Shown here: positions 1 to 8,495 of the stretch, piece after piece
Layout of the letters: each line of letters starts with the position of its first letter
Numbering within the stretch: position 1 is the first letter of the stretch
Source of the DNA: Thermoplasmata archaeon
GTDB lineage: Archaea > Thermoplasmatota > Thermoplasmata > Thermoplasmatales > Thermoplasmataceae
Direction: 5' to 3'
DNA: 35,594 nt
NCBI GenBank assembly: GCA_021797265.1
Contig: JAJZZZ010000002.1
Coordinates: forward strand, 1-35,594
The notes under the pieces: model-generated
What the model was told of the DNA's origin: nothing
The model's input: the letters and a program-made list of their open reading frames with translations, nothing else
The model's database searches: none
Program-made: the position numbers and the translations under genes

Positions 1-2
1 CA

Positions 3-116
3 GAGGGAGAAGCGCTTTTTGCGAAAAACCCAATGCTGAAAGAAACTATTTCCATTGAAGATGGGGTCAGGGAAGTGGTTGGAGAATTGAAAAAAGAGAG
101 ATCACTGCCTCCTTAA
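3..116 (+). CDS. C-terminal end of an unidentified protein (5' partial)
   Basis: An open frame enters from the left edge and runs 37 codons to a TAA at 114-116. The visible residues are charged and helix-like and end in RSLPP. I do not recognise the family from this short piece. Its last 15 bases overlap the end of the convergent acyl-CoA synthetase gene, a tail-to-tail arrangement seen elsewhere in this window. The other two forward frames close early, which supports this frame, but coding status rests only on openness and amino acid composition. Confidence 0.5.
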   Translation, partial: EGEALFAKNPMLKETISIEDGVREVVGELKKERSLPP

Positions 117-1703
117 TTTCTCCCTCAAAACCTTTTTGTCAATCTTTCCTGTGCTTGTCTTTTCGAAGCTGTCTATTGGTATATACTCATCCGGAAGCCA
201 GAATTTTGCTATCCTGCCCGTGTTTACAAATTGTTCCAGATGTTCAGTCAGTTTCTTGTAGTCAAGCGTGCCTCCCCCTGAAACAAATGCAACAGGCCTT
301 TCCCCCCATTTCTCATGGGCCCTGCCCACTACAGCTACTTCCCCTATGCCAGGGAATGTGCTGATAAGATCCTCCAGGATCACTGTCGGGATGAATTCCC
401 CACCAGACTTTACAGCATCTTTCTCTCTGTCCACAATGGATATGTACCCATGCGAATCCACAACCGCAAGGTCACCGGTGTGCATCCACCCGTCAACCCA
501 CAGTTTCTTTGTGTTGTTCTCATCCTTCACGTAACTGGAAGTTAACCAGGGAGCTCTTACAATGATCTCTCCTATGGCCTTGGAATCCCATGGGACCTCC
601 TTCCTTGAAGAGTCCACAACTTTCAATTCCACCAGCGGAACGGGGATACCCGTCTTTATCTCAAATTCTCCCCTTTCTTTCTCTGGGAGTTCGTGCACAT
701 ACTTGTTGTAAGTGGATAGTGTGAGGATAGGGGCAGTTTCAGACATACCATAACCTACGTTCACCTTGAGGTTCATTGCCTTAGCTTTGTCAGCAAGGCC
801 CTTGGGCAAGGCTCCACCGCCCACTGTTACCCTGAGGTTCAGGGATTTGAGGTCTTCCCTGTTCTCACTCTGCAACAGCATGAACAGAATGGATGGAACC
901 ATGAAGCTGACACTGACCTTTTCCTTTTTCATAATCTTAGGTATTTCATTGAAGTCATACCTGCCCGGAAGTACGTACTTCATTCCTTTCAGGATGGCGA
1001 GATAAGGCATTCCCCAAGAATGGACATGAAACATCGGGACTAGCGGCATTGCCACATCTGTGCTTTTGAGGCTGATGGGCTCATCGCCAAGGGCGGTTCC
1101 CATGGTCAGGGTGTGAAGGACTATCTGCCTGTGAGTGAAGCTTACGCCCTTAGGAAGCCCTGTGGTTCCGGATGTGTAGAATATAGTTGCCTGGTCATCC
1201 TCATTGAGGACAGGAAGCTGAAGATGTTCTGCGCCCTCGCCGATTCTGTGGTAGCTGTACGAATTTTCGAGTCTTGGCTCCCCATCAGGATGATCTGATG
1301 AGACGATCCACCCTTTGACGAAGTCGAATAGGCTAAAGCTTCCTTCAATAAGTGGGACAAATTCATCGCGTATAATTACGAACCGGTCATCAGCGTGCTG
1401 CATGGTATAGAAAATGAGGTCAGGCGGGTATCTGATATTCACTGTATGTAGTACGCCCCCGGCCAGTGGAATGGCATAATATGCTTCCAGGTATCTCATG
1501 GAATCCCACTCCAGAACTGCGACCTTGTCACCCTTCTTTACCCCAAGCTTCACGAGTCCCTTTGCAATTTCGTAAACTCTCTTCCTGAACTGCTCATAGG
1601 TAACATTCTCTTTGCCCATGTAAGAAATTATCTGATTTGGGTTATTTCTTACAGAAGAACTGAAAATTTTATCTATGGTAAGCTGAAATTTATCCCCGTT
1701 CAT
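102..1703 (-). CDS. Acyl-CoA synthetase (AMP-forming, long/medium-chain fatty acid-CoA ligase family)
   Basis: A 533-residue member of the ANL (AMP-binding) superfamily, a normal full length. It activates a carboxylic acid with ATP to an acyl-adenylate and then to an acyl-CoA, in the cytoplasm. The phosphate-binding motif TSGTTGLPKG lies at about residues 177-186, the adenine-binding motif GYGMSETAP at about 317-325, and the hinge region has WMHTGDLA followed by DREKDAVKSGGE. The C-terminal catalytic lysine motif STGKIDKKVL is near residue 520. The substrate cannot be read from sequence; medium-chain or branched acids are possible. The start is ATG at 1703, with an A/T-rich TATA-like element at about 1724-1735, the right spacing for a leaderless transcript. 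It appears to be a single-gene unit. Confidence 0.93.
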   Translation of the reverse strand: MNGDKFQLTIDKIFSSSVRNNPNQIISYMGKENVTYEQFRKRVYEIAKGLVKLGVKKGDKVAVLEWDSMRYLEAYYAIPLAGGVLHTVNIRYPPDLIFYTMQHADDRFVIIRDEFVPLIEGSFSLFDFVKGWIVSSDHPDGEPRLENSYSYHRIGEGAEHLQLPVLNEDDQATIFYTSGTTGLPKGVSFTHRQIVLHTLTMGTALGDEPISLKSTDVAMPLVPMFHVHSWGMPYLAILKGMKYVLPGRYDFNEIPKIMKKEKVSVSFMVPSILFMLLQSENREDLKSLNLRVTVGGGALPKGLADKAKAMNLKVNVGYGMSETAPILTLSTYNKYVHELPEKERGEFEIKTGIPVPLVELKVVDSSRKEVPWDSKAIGEIIVRAPWLTSSYVKDENNTKKLWVDGWMHTGDLAVVDSHGYISIVDREKDAVKSGGEFIPTVILEDLISTFPGIGEVAVVGRAHEKWGERPVAFVSGGGTLDYKKLTEHLEQFVNTGRIAKFWLPDEYIPIDSFEKTSTGKIDKKVLREKLRRQ

Positions 1704-1818
1704 AACGTTCCTATGAGTATGTTCATTTTTAATTATATGGTTTTCGGCATTAATACTCCGTAATAGAAAAACTGCAATTTATGGTCATAGAAGTTTTCCG
1801 GATGTTATTCCTCGGGAC

Positions 1819-2799
1819 CTAATCTCCCTGGCATACCAGATATTGGCTGCTGAACGAATTAAGAGGCAGTTTCCCGCCATAAGTTACTGAAAAGGTTGAG
1901 CTGTTGGCGGTTGCAACTAATGGCTCCCCGGCAAAATTCCACGTATGAAGGGAGACTATTGATGAATATGGTGTCCGGCTGCTGTTGTACTGAGAATAAA
2001 ATGCATAGTTCCATGCACGGGCCATAGTGCCGTTGAAAGTGTAGTTCAGTGAGCGCAGCGACATGTTGTCAACGGTGTATGATAACCCCGAAAATGTTAT
2101 GGAGCTTCCGTTGAAAAGGTTGTATGATGTGCTCTTGTTCACAAGGAGATTTATGACCTGGGAGCTGGTGGATGAGAATATTTCAGAGGAACCTGTCAGG
2201 GAAACCGCGGACAGACTAAGTGAGTGCCCTCCAGAGAGACCTGTCATGCCCAAAGGCAACGGGCCGAGATTGTCGGATGGCTGGCCGTTGCTGTAGGCTT
2301 GAAGAAGGGAACCGTCCTCGACCACGTAGTTTATGGCAGTAACATACTGAGTATTTCCCGAAGTTTCCATTACCCCAGCAATGTCATAGGACAAATTCAG
2401 GTAATGAGTTATATTGCCCGTGCTTCCAGTGAGGTTCATAAACAGGCTCACGGAAAGGGATGCATTGAATGAGGATACTTGCGGCAAGATGGAAAACTGC
2501 GTGTCCACCGCCTGGGAGAATATTGAGACACCGGATATACCTAGTGGAACGGATGCACTTATGGTTGAACCGGCAGGCATTGGAGTGGAATGGAGATCGG
2601 AGACAAGAGAGCCTATGGCAGCTTTGTTCTGAGTCTCATAGTGCGTTTCATTGGCTGTGGTCTGGGCGGGGATATACCAGACCATGAAGCTGGTAAAAAG
2701 AGTGATCAGGACTGCAAACAACAGAATCGCGCCTATTACTTCCGCGACCCCTTTGTCTTCCTTATTGAACGAATTGCTGAAAAACCTGCTTTTTTTCAC
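1819..2799 (-). CDS. Type IV pilin-like secreted protein with class III signal peptide
   Basis: A 326-residue protein starting at GTG (2799). The N-terminus is basic, then NKEDKG leads into a single hydrophobic helix beginning VAEVIGAILLFAVLI (about residues 18-45). This is the layout of archaeal type IV pilin or archaellin class III signal peptides, cut by a PibD/FlaK-type peptidase after the glycine. The rest is an extracellular domain rich in Ser, Thr and Asn with several N-x-S/T sites, as expected for a glycosylated surface protein of an acidophile. It is larger than most archaeal major pilins, so it could be a minor pilin or another surface protein. A TATA-like stretch at about 2825-2835 fits a leaderless GTG start. 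No assembly ATPase or membrane platform gene lies nearby. Confidence 0.8.
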   Translation of the reverse strand: MKKSRFFSNSFNKEDKGVAEVIGAILLFAVLITLFTSFMVWYIPAQTTANETHYETQNKAAIGSLVSDLHSTPMPAGSTISASVPLGISGVSIFSQAVDTQFSILPQVSSFNASLSVSLFMNLTGSTGNITHYLNLSYDIAGVMETSGNTQYVTAINYVVEDGSLLQAYSNGQPSDNLGPLPLGMTGLSGGHSLSLSAVSLTGSSEIFSSTSSQVINLLVNKSTSYNLFNGSSITFSGLSYTVDNMSLRSLNYTFNGTMARAWNYAFYSQYNSSRTPYSSIVSLHTWNFAGEPLVATANSSTFSVTYGGKLPLNSFSSQYLVCQGD

Positions 2800-2910
2800 T
2801 CTGGCTTGGTATGTCCAGAATATCTTAATAATTTATCGTACGTATTATCTGCATTTCACTTTGCAGTCTCCATCGGGAAAACCAGTGAAAAATGTAATTA
2901 CAAAGAGCAT

Positions 2911-3405
2911 ATGACCATGACATTGTCAATACGCTGCTTGGAGATCCAGAATGGTGAACTCTCCGGACTTCCACCAGGGATAAATCTTGAGGAAATGGAG
3001 GGGGAGGAGGTCATGGTCTGTGACCTTGATGCCATTTTCAGGGGAAAATTAAACCTGAGGCTCTACGACAGGGTTGCGAAATTCTTTGAAGTTGTTGTAG
3101 TGAATTTCCCAAACAGGGTTGAGGATCTGATGGATTCCCTTATATCTGGCGCATACAGCGTTGTCCTGAGCCCTGAAGTTTCGCCCAACACAATCAGGAA
3201 AATGCTTGAGGTATCAGAAAACATCATTCTCCCTTCAAAAAACCAGAACGTTGGTTTCTTCCTCAGCAATGGAGGGAAATATTTGATTGCAGAAAGGGAA
3301 GTCCCTTACAATTTCCAGAAGTGCTATAATGTGGGGCATGAATTGAGGGGGGACAGGTACATAGACGTTTTAGGCTTCCCTGAAAATCTTTTGGAGTATA
3401 TATAA
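2911..3405 (+). CDS. Hypothetical protein, possibly HisA-related (half TIM-barrel)
   Basis: A 164-residue reading, starting at the ATG at 2911 (MTMTLSIRCLEI). The open frame continues further upstream, but that part lies antisense to the pilin gene and does not look like protein. VMVCDLDAIFRGKLNL followed by alternating strand and helix segments, FEVVVVNFPNRVEDLMDSL and SGAYSVVLSPEVS, resembles the phosphate-binding barrel of HisA-like proteins seen in archaea outside histidine operons. This is a resemblance only. The protein is shorter than a full HisA (about 240 residues). It is divergent from the pilin gene and lies 55 bases before the MFS gene, so it may be cotranscribed with that gene. 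ATG at 2917 is an equally plausible start. Confidence 0.6.
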   Translation: MTMTLSIRCLEIQNGELSGLPPGINLEEMEGEEVMVCDLDAIFRGKLNLRLYDRVAKFFEVVVVNFPNRVEDLMDSLISGAYSVVLSPEVSPNTIRKMLEVSENIILPSKNQNVGFFLSNGGKYLIAEREVPYNFQKCYNVGHELRGDRYIDVLGFPENLLEYI

Positions 3406-3460
3406 TATTAACCTGAAGAATACCAAGACTTTTATAGCAAACTCCAGTGAAAGTTATATA

Positions 3461-4717
3461 TTGACTATAGAAGAAGACTCTTCAGAAAAAATCAGTCCGT
3501 TCATTTCTTCCCTGTCGGTCCTCAATTTTCTTTTCGCTCTAACAATGAGCGTTTTTGGATACACTATTTTTTACCTTCTTGAAAAAAGCAACATCTCAAT
3601 CTTGTATGGAGGCCTGGGCACGAGCATAGGTCAGGTAATCCTTCTGCTGATCCTGATCCCACAGGGAAGGCTGATCGACAAGGGCAGGGCATACTCATTG
3701 ATGATCCTCGGGGCTTCCGTATACGGACTGGTAATAATTTTCCTCTTCGTCGATTCGCTCGGCATAATGCTTTACTCCGGTGTCCTGATGGCCGCAGGAA
3801 TCGGGATTGTCCTGGTGTCGCAAAATACCTTCAAGAGTTCCCTCTCTTCATTTGTAGGAAAAGCGGTAAGGCTTTCGATTGTGGGCAAGCATTACACAAG
3901 GATCATTTTAATGGAGATGATCGGGGGTGCAGTTGCAATGTTCACTGTGGCTGCTGCAGTTGTCTTTTCCACATTTCGTGTCATATACCTTGTTTCAGGG
4001 GTGCTTCTTCTTGCCGCTACATTTGCAGCATTCTTCATACTCTTTCCTGAAAACAGGAAGATGATGGTTGAAGCAGAGAGGAAAACAAAAAGGCCACATT
4101 TCATGGAAAGTGTCAGGGCACTATCATCCCGGAAGCGCTTTGTATTTCCCATTCTCCTTACTAAGATATTCATGGCGGTTGGGGTATATGTGGTCTCGTA
4201 CTACTTTATCATAAGTGGGCAGCAGATCAACGTGAACCCCATATTTGCAATCATAGCATTGGGGATTGGTTTCTCCCTGACTGTGCCTTTCGGCTTGTTT
4301 GGGGAAAAATATGTAGATTCCCACCCCTCCATGGGCAAGAGTTACATTGTATTGCTGGCACTGCTTGATCTGGGAATGTACGGGTTTCTGGCAGGTGCCT
4401 TTTACCTTTCACAGCCAGTGTTTTTCTACCTCTCACTGGCATTCTCTGCACCCGGGCCAGTATTTGTGGCTGGCGGAATGACATATGAGCTTAAGATAAT
4501 TGGAAAGGAGAACCGCGGTATGTTTGCTGCTATACAGCGAACCTGTGTAGGCATTACCTTTATGGCCATAGGGATTCCATTTGCTTATGTTTTCACCCTG
4601 GATTACAGACTCATCTGGTATGTCCTGTTCATCCTTTCCATAGGGACTGTTCTTTCCACGCTTCTCATACCTTCTGGCAAGTACGTGGAGGAGCATTTTT
4701 CTAAACCACAGTCCTGA
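3461..4717 (+). CDS. MFS transporter, substrate unknown
   Basis: A 418-residue integral membrane protein with about 12 hydrophobic helices and a loop after the second helix (PQGRLIDKGRAYS) that matches the loop 2-3 signature position of the major facilitator superfamily. A central charged cytoplasmic loop lies around residues 198-225. The start chosen is TTG at 3461. A TATA box (tttatag, about 3431-3437) lies some 26 bases upstream, as for leaderless archaeal genes. An in-frame alternative is the ATG at 3545, but that would cut into the first helix. It is probably a cation-coupled exporter or importer; nothing nearby points to a substrate. Confidence 0.85.
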   Translation: MTIEEDSSEKISPFISSLSVLNFLFALTMSVFGYTIFYLLEKSNISILYGGLGTSIGQVILLLILIPQGRLIDKGRAYSLMILGASVYGLVIIFLFVDSLGIMLYSGVLMAAGIGIVLVSQNTFKSSLSSFVGKAVRLSIVGKHYTRIILMEMIGGAVAMFTVAAAVVFSTFRVIYLVSGVLLLAATFAAFFILFPENRKMMVEAERKTKRPHFMESVRALSSRKRFVFPILLTKIFMAVGVYVVSYYFIISGQQINVNPIFAIIALGIGFSLTVPFGLFGEKYVDSHPSMGKSYIVLLALLDLGMYGFLAGAFYLSQPVFFYLSLAFSAPGPVFVAGGMTYELKIIGKENRGMFAAIQRTCVGITFMAIGIPFAYVFTLDYRLIWYVLFILSIGTVLSTLLIPSGKYVEEHFSKPQS

Positions 4718-4760
4718 GACCGATAATAGCACAAGCTGAAGTGCATTTATAAAGAATGGA

Positions 4761-4834
4761 CGGGCCCGCTGGGATTCGAACCCAGGTCTCCGGCTTCGAA
4801 GGCCATAAGGATATCCTAGCTACCCCACGGGCCC
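4761..4834 (-). tRNA. tRNA-Arg (anticodon UCG)
   Basis: Read on the minus strand, GGGCCCG at the 5' end pairs with CGGGCCC followed by discriminator G. The T arm is CTGGG-TTCGAAT-CCCAG. The anticodon loop is CTTCGAA, giving anticodon UCG, closed by a C-G, G-C, G-C stem that weakens to U-G and an A-G mismatch at its base. No CCA is encoded. The D arm is irregular with only three firm pairs. An A/T-rich promoter element lies at about 4853-4866. The acceptor stem is the same as in the second tRNA-Arg of this window, which supports the identity. Confidence 0.87.
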
Positions 4835-4878
4835 CACTTGATATGTTTAATGAGATATTAAAATAAATCCTGAAGCAC

Positions 4879-5109
4879 TCAAAGGGTCTTCTGGAAGCCA
4901 TCTTTCTTCGGGAACACCAATTCATTGTCCTTTCTGGAGATCAGCACATCCATTAGGGTGTATATTGCCTTTGTCTTGCCCTTGTCCACAACCTTGTATG
5001 GTGTTGAGAAATTGAAACAGAGCGTGCACTCAGTGGGGTAATCGGTGTGAAAATAACACCTCGAATCCTCAAAAAACATGCACTGTGACTGAAGTGAACC
5101 TGAAGTCAT
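4879..5109 (-). CDS. Small cysteine-rich protein coupled to the upstream ATPase
   Basis: A 76-residue protein whose ATG (5109-5107) overlaps the TGA of the large ATPase gene in an ATGA arrangement, which points to translational coupling and makes the start firm. Four cysteines (positions 10, 18, 28 and 31) and a histidine at 21 lie in the first 31 residues, with a closing C-x2-C pair, so a bound metal or Fe-S cluster is possible. The second half (KVVDKGKTKAIYTLMDVLIS) looks like a small alpha/beta segment. I do not recognise the family. Working with the ATPase is inferred only from the coupling. Confidence 0.7.
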   Translation of the reverse strand: MTSGSLQSQCMFFEDSRCYFHTDYPTECTLCFNFSTPYKVVDKGKTKAIYTLMDVLISRKDNELVFPKKDGFQKTL

Positions 5110-7673
5110 ACCTGTGGCATCCTCTTACCTATGATCTCACGGCATTTAATAAAGTAAGAGTATCTGTCATCTTCCTTTTCCTTTTGCACTCCTGCGGGTT
5201 TCATGTCCATCAGGATCATGGCGGCAAGATGAATGGTCGACTCAGGCATGCTTTCCCTGTCAGCATTTGAAAGCTCATCCATGCAGTATTTGATGAGTTG
5301 CTCTGTCAATTTAGTATATATGGCTGTGTCCCGTCCAATTTTGAATCCATCGCCAATTGCCTCCAGGGATTTCTGCTTCTCACCCTTAGTCATCAACTCA
5401 AATGCCTGTCCCAGCCTGGCTATGGCGATCCCTGCTGAATCCCCCAGGTTGTCGGCCGTACGGGTCAGTCTTTCAAATGCGGCATGTGCTTTTTCAGGCT
5501 TATCTTTCAGACTGTAATGGATTCCAGAGAGGAAGTACCACATGGGTAGAAAATCATCTGCTTCGGTAATTTCAGTATCCATTATGGATTCAAGTTCCTT
5601 CTGGATGCTTTCGTTTAGCGATGTCTGGACAATTATATACAGTCCTCTGGCAAGTTTTTCTTTCATGCTGTTCCCGATGGATTTTGATATCTTCAGAAGC
5701 TCTTCTGCATACCTGACTCCGCTTGAATAGCTCATCATCTCGAAGGAAGCCATTGTGGCAAACCTGAAGAATGGATAAGAAAGGTTGCTGTCGCCGAGCA
5801 TCCTCACAAGGCCAGCAGCACCAGGGAAGTAAGATAGGAAATCTTCCTTCCTCCCTATGTTAAAATATATTTCGCACAGGTTATAAGTAGAATATGCTCT
5901 CGAGACCAGTTCACCCGATATGTACGACTTTTCAATGATTTCTGTCAGCATACTTGCTGACTGTTCAAAATCTCCCCAGTAGCTGTAAATAATTGCAATG
6001 TTGTTGAGCATCAGGAGTTCTCTGTCGTACAGTTTCAGTTCCTGGCATATTTTCAGAGCTTCTTCATATTCCTGAAGAGCCCCCTTGAGATCGAATTTCT
6101 TTATCTTAATAGTCCCAAGTGTTCCGTAACCGTCCGCCAGTAATTCTGAAATTTTATTTTCTGTTGATATCTTTATGGACTCATCAGCTGCCCTTGCTCC
6201 CTCATCAGTCTGGTTAAGCGAAGAGTGGGCAGTTGCAATCGTAAGCCAGGCAGACGCCCTGTCATAGGGTTGGAGATCATTTCCTTTGAGAAGCTCCTTA
6301 CACATGCTGATGGCTTCCAGGTATCTGTCAGTCCTCTGTGCAAGCTTTGCAGCGCTCAGCCTTGTGAAAACAGGCTCGACTAAGAGCAGGTCTGGATTGT
6401 TGTAAATCTCAATGGCTTCCTCGAGGTTGCCAAGGTTGAGTGAGGACTGAGCCGAAAGTATGGCAAGATGTGCACGGGCAGGCTTGCCTGTGACAAACTT
6501 TGACAGATCCTTGAAAAGGTCTTTGGGAAAACCTACGTAACTCATCTGGTCAATGAACTTTCTCCAGTTTTGATTGACCAGATCCTCAATCCTCTGAGGG
6601 TCCTTTCTTAATTCGAAAACCTTGAGTTTTGTTATGAATGGGAGATTTGTGAATCCCGACTGTTTCAGGAAAGTCTCGCTTATGATATATCCGCCATTGG
6701 AGTAAACAGAATTCATGATTATGTCGGAAATCCTGTTATTGACAATACTGTAATTCAGGTTTCTTTCAGCAACCAGGCCCAGGTCTATGAGCCTCGCAAG
6801 GGCATCCAGAACTTGGCTTCTTTCAAGTTGGGAAAGGTTGGAGATAAAAGATGGGGACATCTCTTCCGGAATTAGGGCAACAATTTCAATGACTTTTCTC
6901 TCAGCGTCGCTCAGTTCCCTGATGATCTTGTCAAACCTAATTTCAGAACTTGGAGGAATGGGAAAATACCTGTATGTAACCTCTTCCAGTTCTCCACTGG
7001 TGTTTATGATACCCTGTTCCTCATAATATTTGAGCGTGTATACTAGTGAGCGCACATTTCCATTTGTGAGGCGGAACAGTTCCTGGATGAAGCTTGATGG
7101 CAGATTGTATTTCAGGTTCTTCAGCAATGCCTTTATGTCTTCCAGGTTGGCGCGCTCGAAGTTTATAATCTGTATCTCCGGCTCTGAAGCCACAAGGTTG
7201 AGGAATCTCACAATGGAGTGCCCGTCTTCAACGTTATCCTCCATTATGGAGCCGAAAACGGTGAACCCAAGTTTTGGCGCAAGCCTGGAAAGGAAAATAA
7301 AGAGTTCTCTTGAATGCTGAGGCATATTCTCCAGCTGGTCAATGATAAAGATGGATCTGGAGGCAACTTCCTCTTTTAGAGTGGAAAACTCTTCCACTAT
7401 CTGGGGCAGCGTCCTTTCCCTGAATTCATTATGCAGCTGGTTCAGAAGTTCATTGTATGCCTGATACATCAATGCCTCGCTGGTTGCGTAGGACCTTGTC
7501 CTGTAGACCTTGTATCCTTGTGCTTTGGCATTAGTATCGATTTCATTGAACACCTGGGTCTTTCCAGTACCCTCCTTCCCCAGGAAAACATAGGAGCGGC
7601 CTATCATCTGGCCATTGGCCAGCTGTTCCAAGAAATATTGATGAGCTCCCCTGTAATTGAAAACCTTCTGCAT
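5106..7673 (-). CDS. Large STAND-like P-loop ATPase with C-terminal TPR-type helical repeats
   Basis: About 855 residues. The N-terminal third is a AAA/STAND-type NTPase: Walker A GKEGTGKT at about residue 33-40 and Walker B IFIIDQLE at about 109-116. A winged-helix-like segment follows (DAERKVIEIVALIPEEMSPS to LGLVAERN, about 255-310). From about residue 400 to the end there are repeated paired helices with TPR-like spacing (for example LGNLEEAIEIYN, KFDLKGALQEYEEAL, GDFEQSASMLTEI). This MalT/STAND-like layout suits a signal-responsive scaffold or regulator in the cytoplasm; the signal is unknown. The ATG at 7673 is preferred because a TATA-like element lies at about 7698-7705. TTG at 7682 would add three residues. 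The gene overlaps the small Cys-rich gene by 4 bases. Confidence 0.85.
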   Translation of the reverse strand: MQKVFNYRGAHQYFLEQLANGQMIGRSYVFLGKEGTGKTQVFNEIDTNAKAQGYKVYRTRSYATSEALMYQAYNELLNQLHNEFRERTLPQIVEEFSTLKEEVASRSIFIIDQLENMPQHSRELFIFLSRLAPKLGFTVFGSIMEDNVEDGHSIVRFLNLVASEPEIQIINFERANLEDIKALLKNLKYNLPSSFIQELFRLTNGNVRSLVYTLKYYEEQGIINTSGELEEVTYRYFPIPPSSEIRFDKIIRELSDAERKVIEIVALIPEEMSPSFISNLSQLERSQVLDALARLIDLGLVAERNLNYSIVNNRISDIIMNSVYSNGGYIISETFLKQSGFTNLPFITKLKVFELRKDPQRIEDLVNQNWRKFIDQMSYVGFPKDLFKDLSKFVTGKPARAHLAILSAQSSLNLGNLEEAIEIYNNPDLLLVEPVFTRLSAAKLAQRTDRYLEAISMCKELLKGNDLQPYDRASAWLTIATAHSSLNQTDEGARAADESIKISTENKISELLADGYGTLGTIKIKKFDLKGALQEYEEALKICQELKLYDRELLMLNNIAIIYSYWGDFEQSASMLTEIIEKSYISGELVSRAYSTYNLCEIYFNIGRKEDFLSYFPGAAGLVRMLGDSNLSYPFFRFATMASFEMMSYSSGVRYAEELLKISKSIGNSMKEKLARGLYIIVQTSLNESIQKELESIMDTEITEADDFLPMWYFLSGIHYSLKDKPEKAHAAFERLTRTADNLGDSAGIAIARLGQAFELMTKGEKQKSLEAIGDGFKIGRDTAIYTKLTEQLIKYCMDELSNADRESMPESTIHLAAMILMDMKPAGVQKEKEDDRYSYFIKCREIIGKRMPQV

Positions 7674-7751
7674 CTGCCACAAAGTATTGAATAGAGTACT
7701 TAATAGTTATTTCCTGTTTTCACTGCATGATGTGTCTAACAAAGGTTAACA

Positions 7752-8495
7752 TTACAGTTTTTCTCTCTTCCCGCTTAAGCTGAGCTTTTCTCTGCCAAAT
7801 TCCCTTGAATTGAGGAGCCTCGCTTTTGGGAAAACAGGACCCTGAGTGCAGAGCTGTAAGCCATCCATGGAGCACGAATCACAGACACCAATGCCGCATT
7901 TCATCTGCCTTTCCAGTGAAAAGTCAGCATCTATTTTCTTATCTGAGATATAGTCCAGAACAGACTTCAGCATCAATTCCGGACCACATACATACATCAT
8001 GGAGAATTCATCCAGATCCAGATGTTTCAAGCCTTCCACGGCAAAGCCCTTTATTCCTTCACTGCCATCGTCGGTGACTGCGGTTAACCTTTCCGGTGAA
8101 AACCGATCCGCAAAAAGGAGCTCTGTCCTGGTCCTGGCCGATACAACTCCATGGGAACCGGATGTGATAAGTGGCAGTAATCCCGCCATTCCAGAACCTC
8201 CTCCAACGATGAGTGTTTCACCGCCTGTCTTTCGGAAAGTATTTCCGTATGGCCCCCTGAAGAAGATTTTCTCCCCGGCTTTCAGCTCTGTCAGCGCAGT
8301 GCTTGTAGGGCCGAATCTCTTGACTGTTATTCCCTTGATCTTGCCCGTATAGGAAAGTGAGATCGGTATTTCCCCAAAGCCGGGAATCCAGACCATTATG
8401 AACTGGCCCGGAAGTACATCCCGATCCCATGGGAATAACAACGAAACGGTTGTCGGAGTTTCCCTGTCTACCCTTTCAATGATAGAGTGTATCAC
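7752..8495 (-). CDS. pyrK: Dihydroorotate dehydrogenase electron-transfer subunit (PyrK-like)
   Basis: A 247-residue ferredoxin-reductase-like protein. It carries electrons from the PyrD FMN through FAD and a [2Fe-2S] cluster to an acceptor such as NAD. An N-terminal flavin-binding barrel (PGQFIMVWIPG, then the PISLSY flavin motif) is followed by a nucleotide-binding fold (LIVGGGSGMAGLLPL) and CGPELML. The C-terminal cysteines follow C-x4-C-x2-C-x7-C, the 2Fe-2S site; the last spacing is shorter than in typical bacterial PyrK. The gene starts at GTG (8495-8493), overlapping the pyrD TGA by 3 bases of a GTGA junction, so the two subunits are made together. Confidence 0.9.
   Translation of the reverse strand: MIHSIIERVDRETPTTVSLLFPWDRDVLPGQFIMVWIPGFGEIPISLSYTGKIKGITVKRFGPTSTALTELKAGEKIFFRGPYGNTFRKTGGETLIVGGGSGMAGLLPLITSGSHGVVSARTRTELLFADRFSPERLTAVTDDGSEGIKGFAVEGLKHLDLDEFSMMYVCGPELMLKSVLDYISDKKIDADFSLERQMKCGIGVCDSCSMDGLQLCTQGPVFPKARLLNSREFGREKLSLSGKREKL

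Noticed and set aside
2590..2910. Upstream half of the forward frame that ends at 3405
   Set aside because: It lies antisense to the pilin gene and its composition is not protein-like; the family-like part begins at about 2911.
6787..7694. Forward-strand frames opposite the large ATPase
   Set aside because: They are short, Ser-rich shadows of the real reverse-strand gene.
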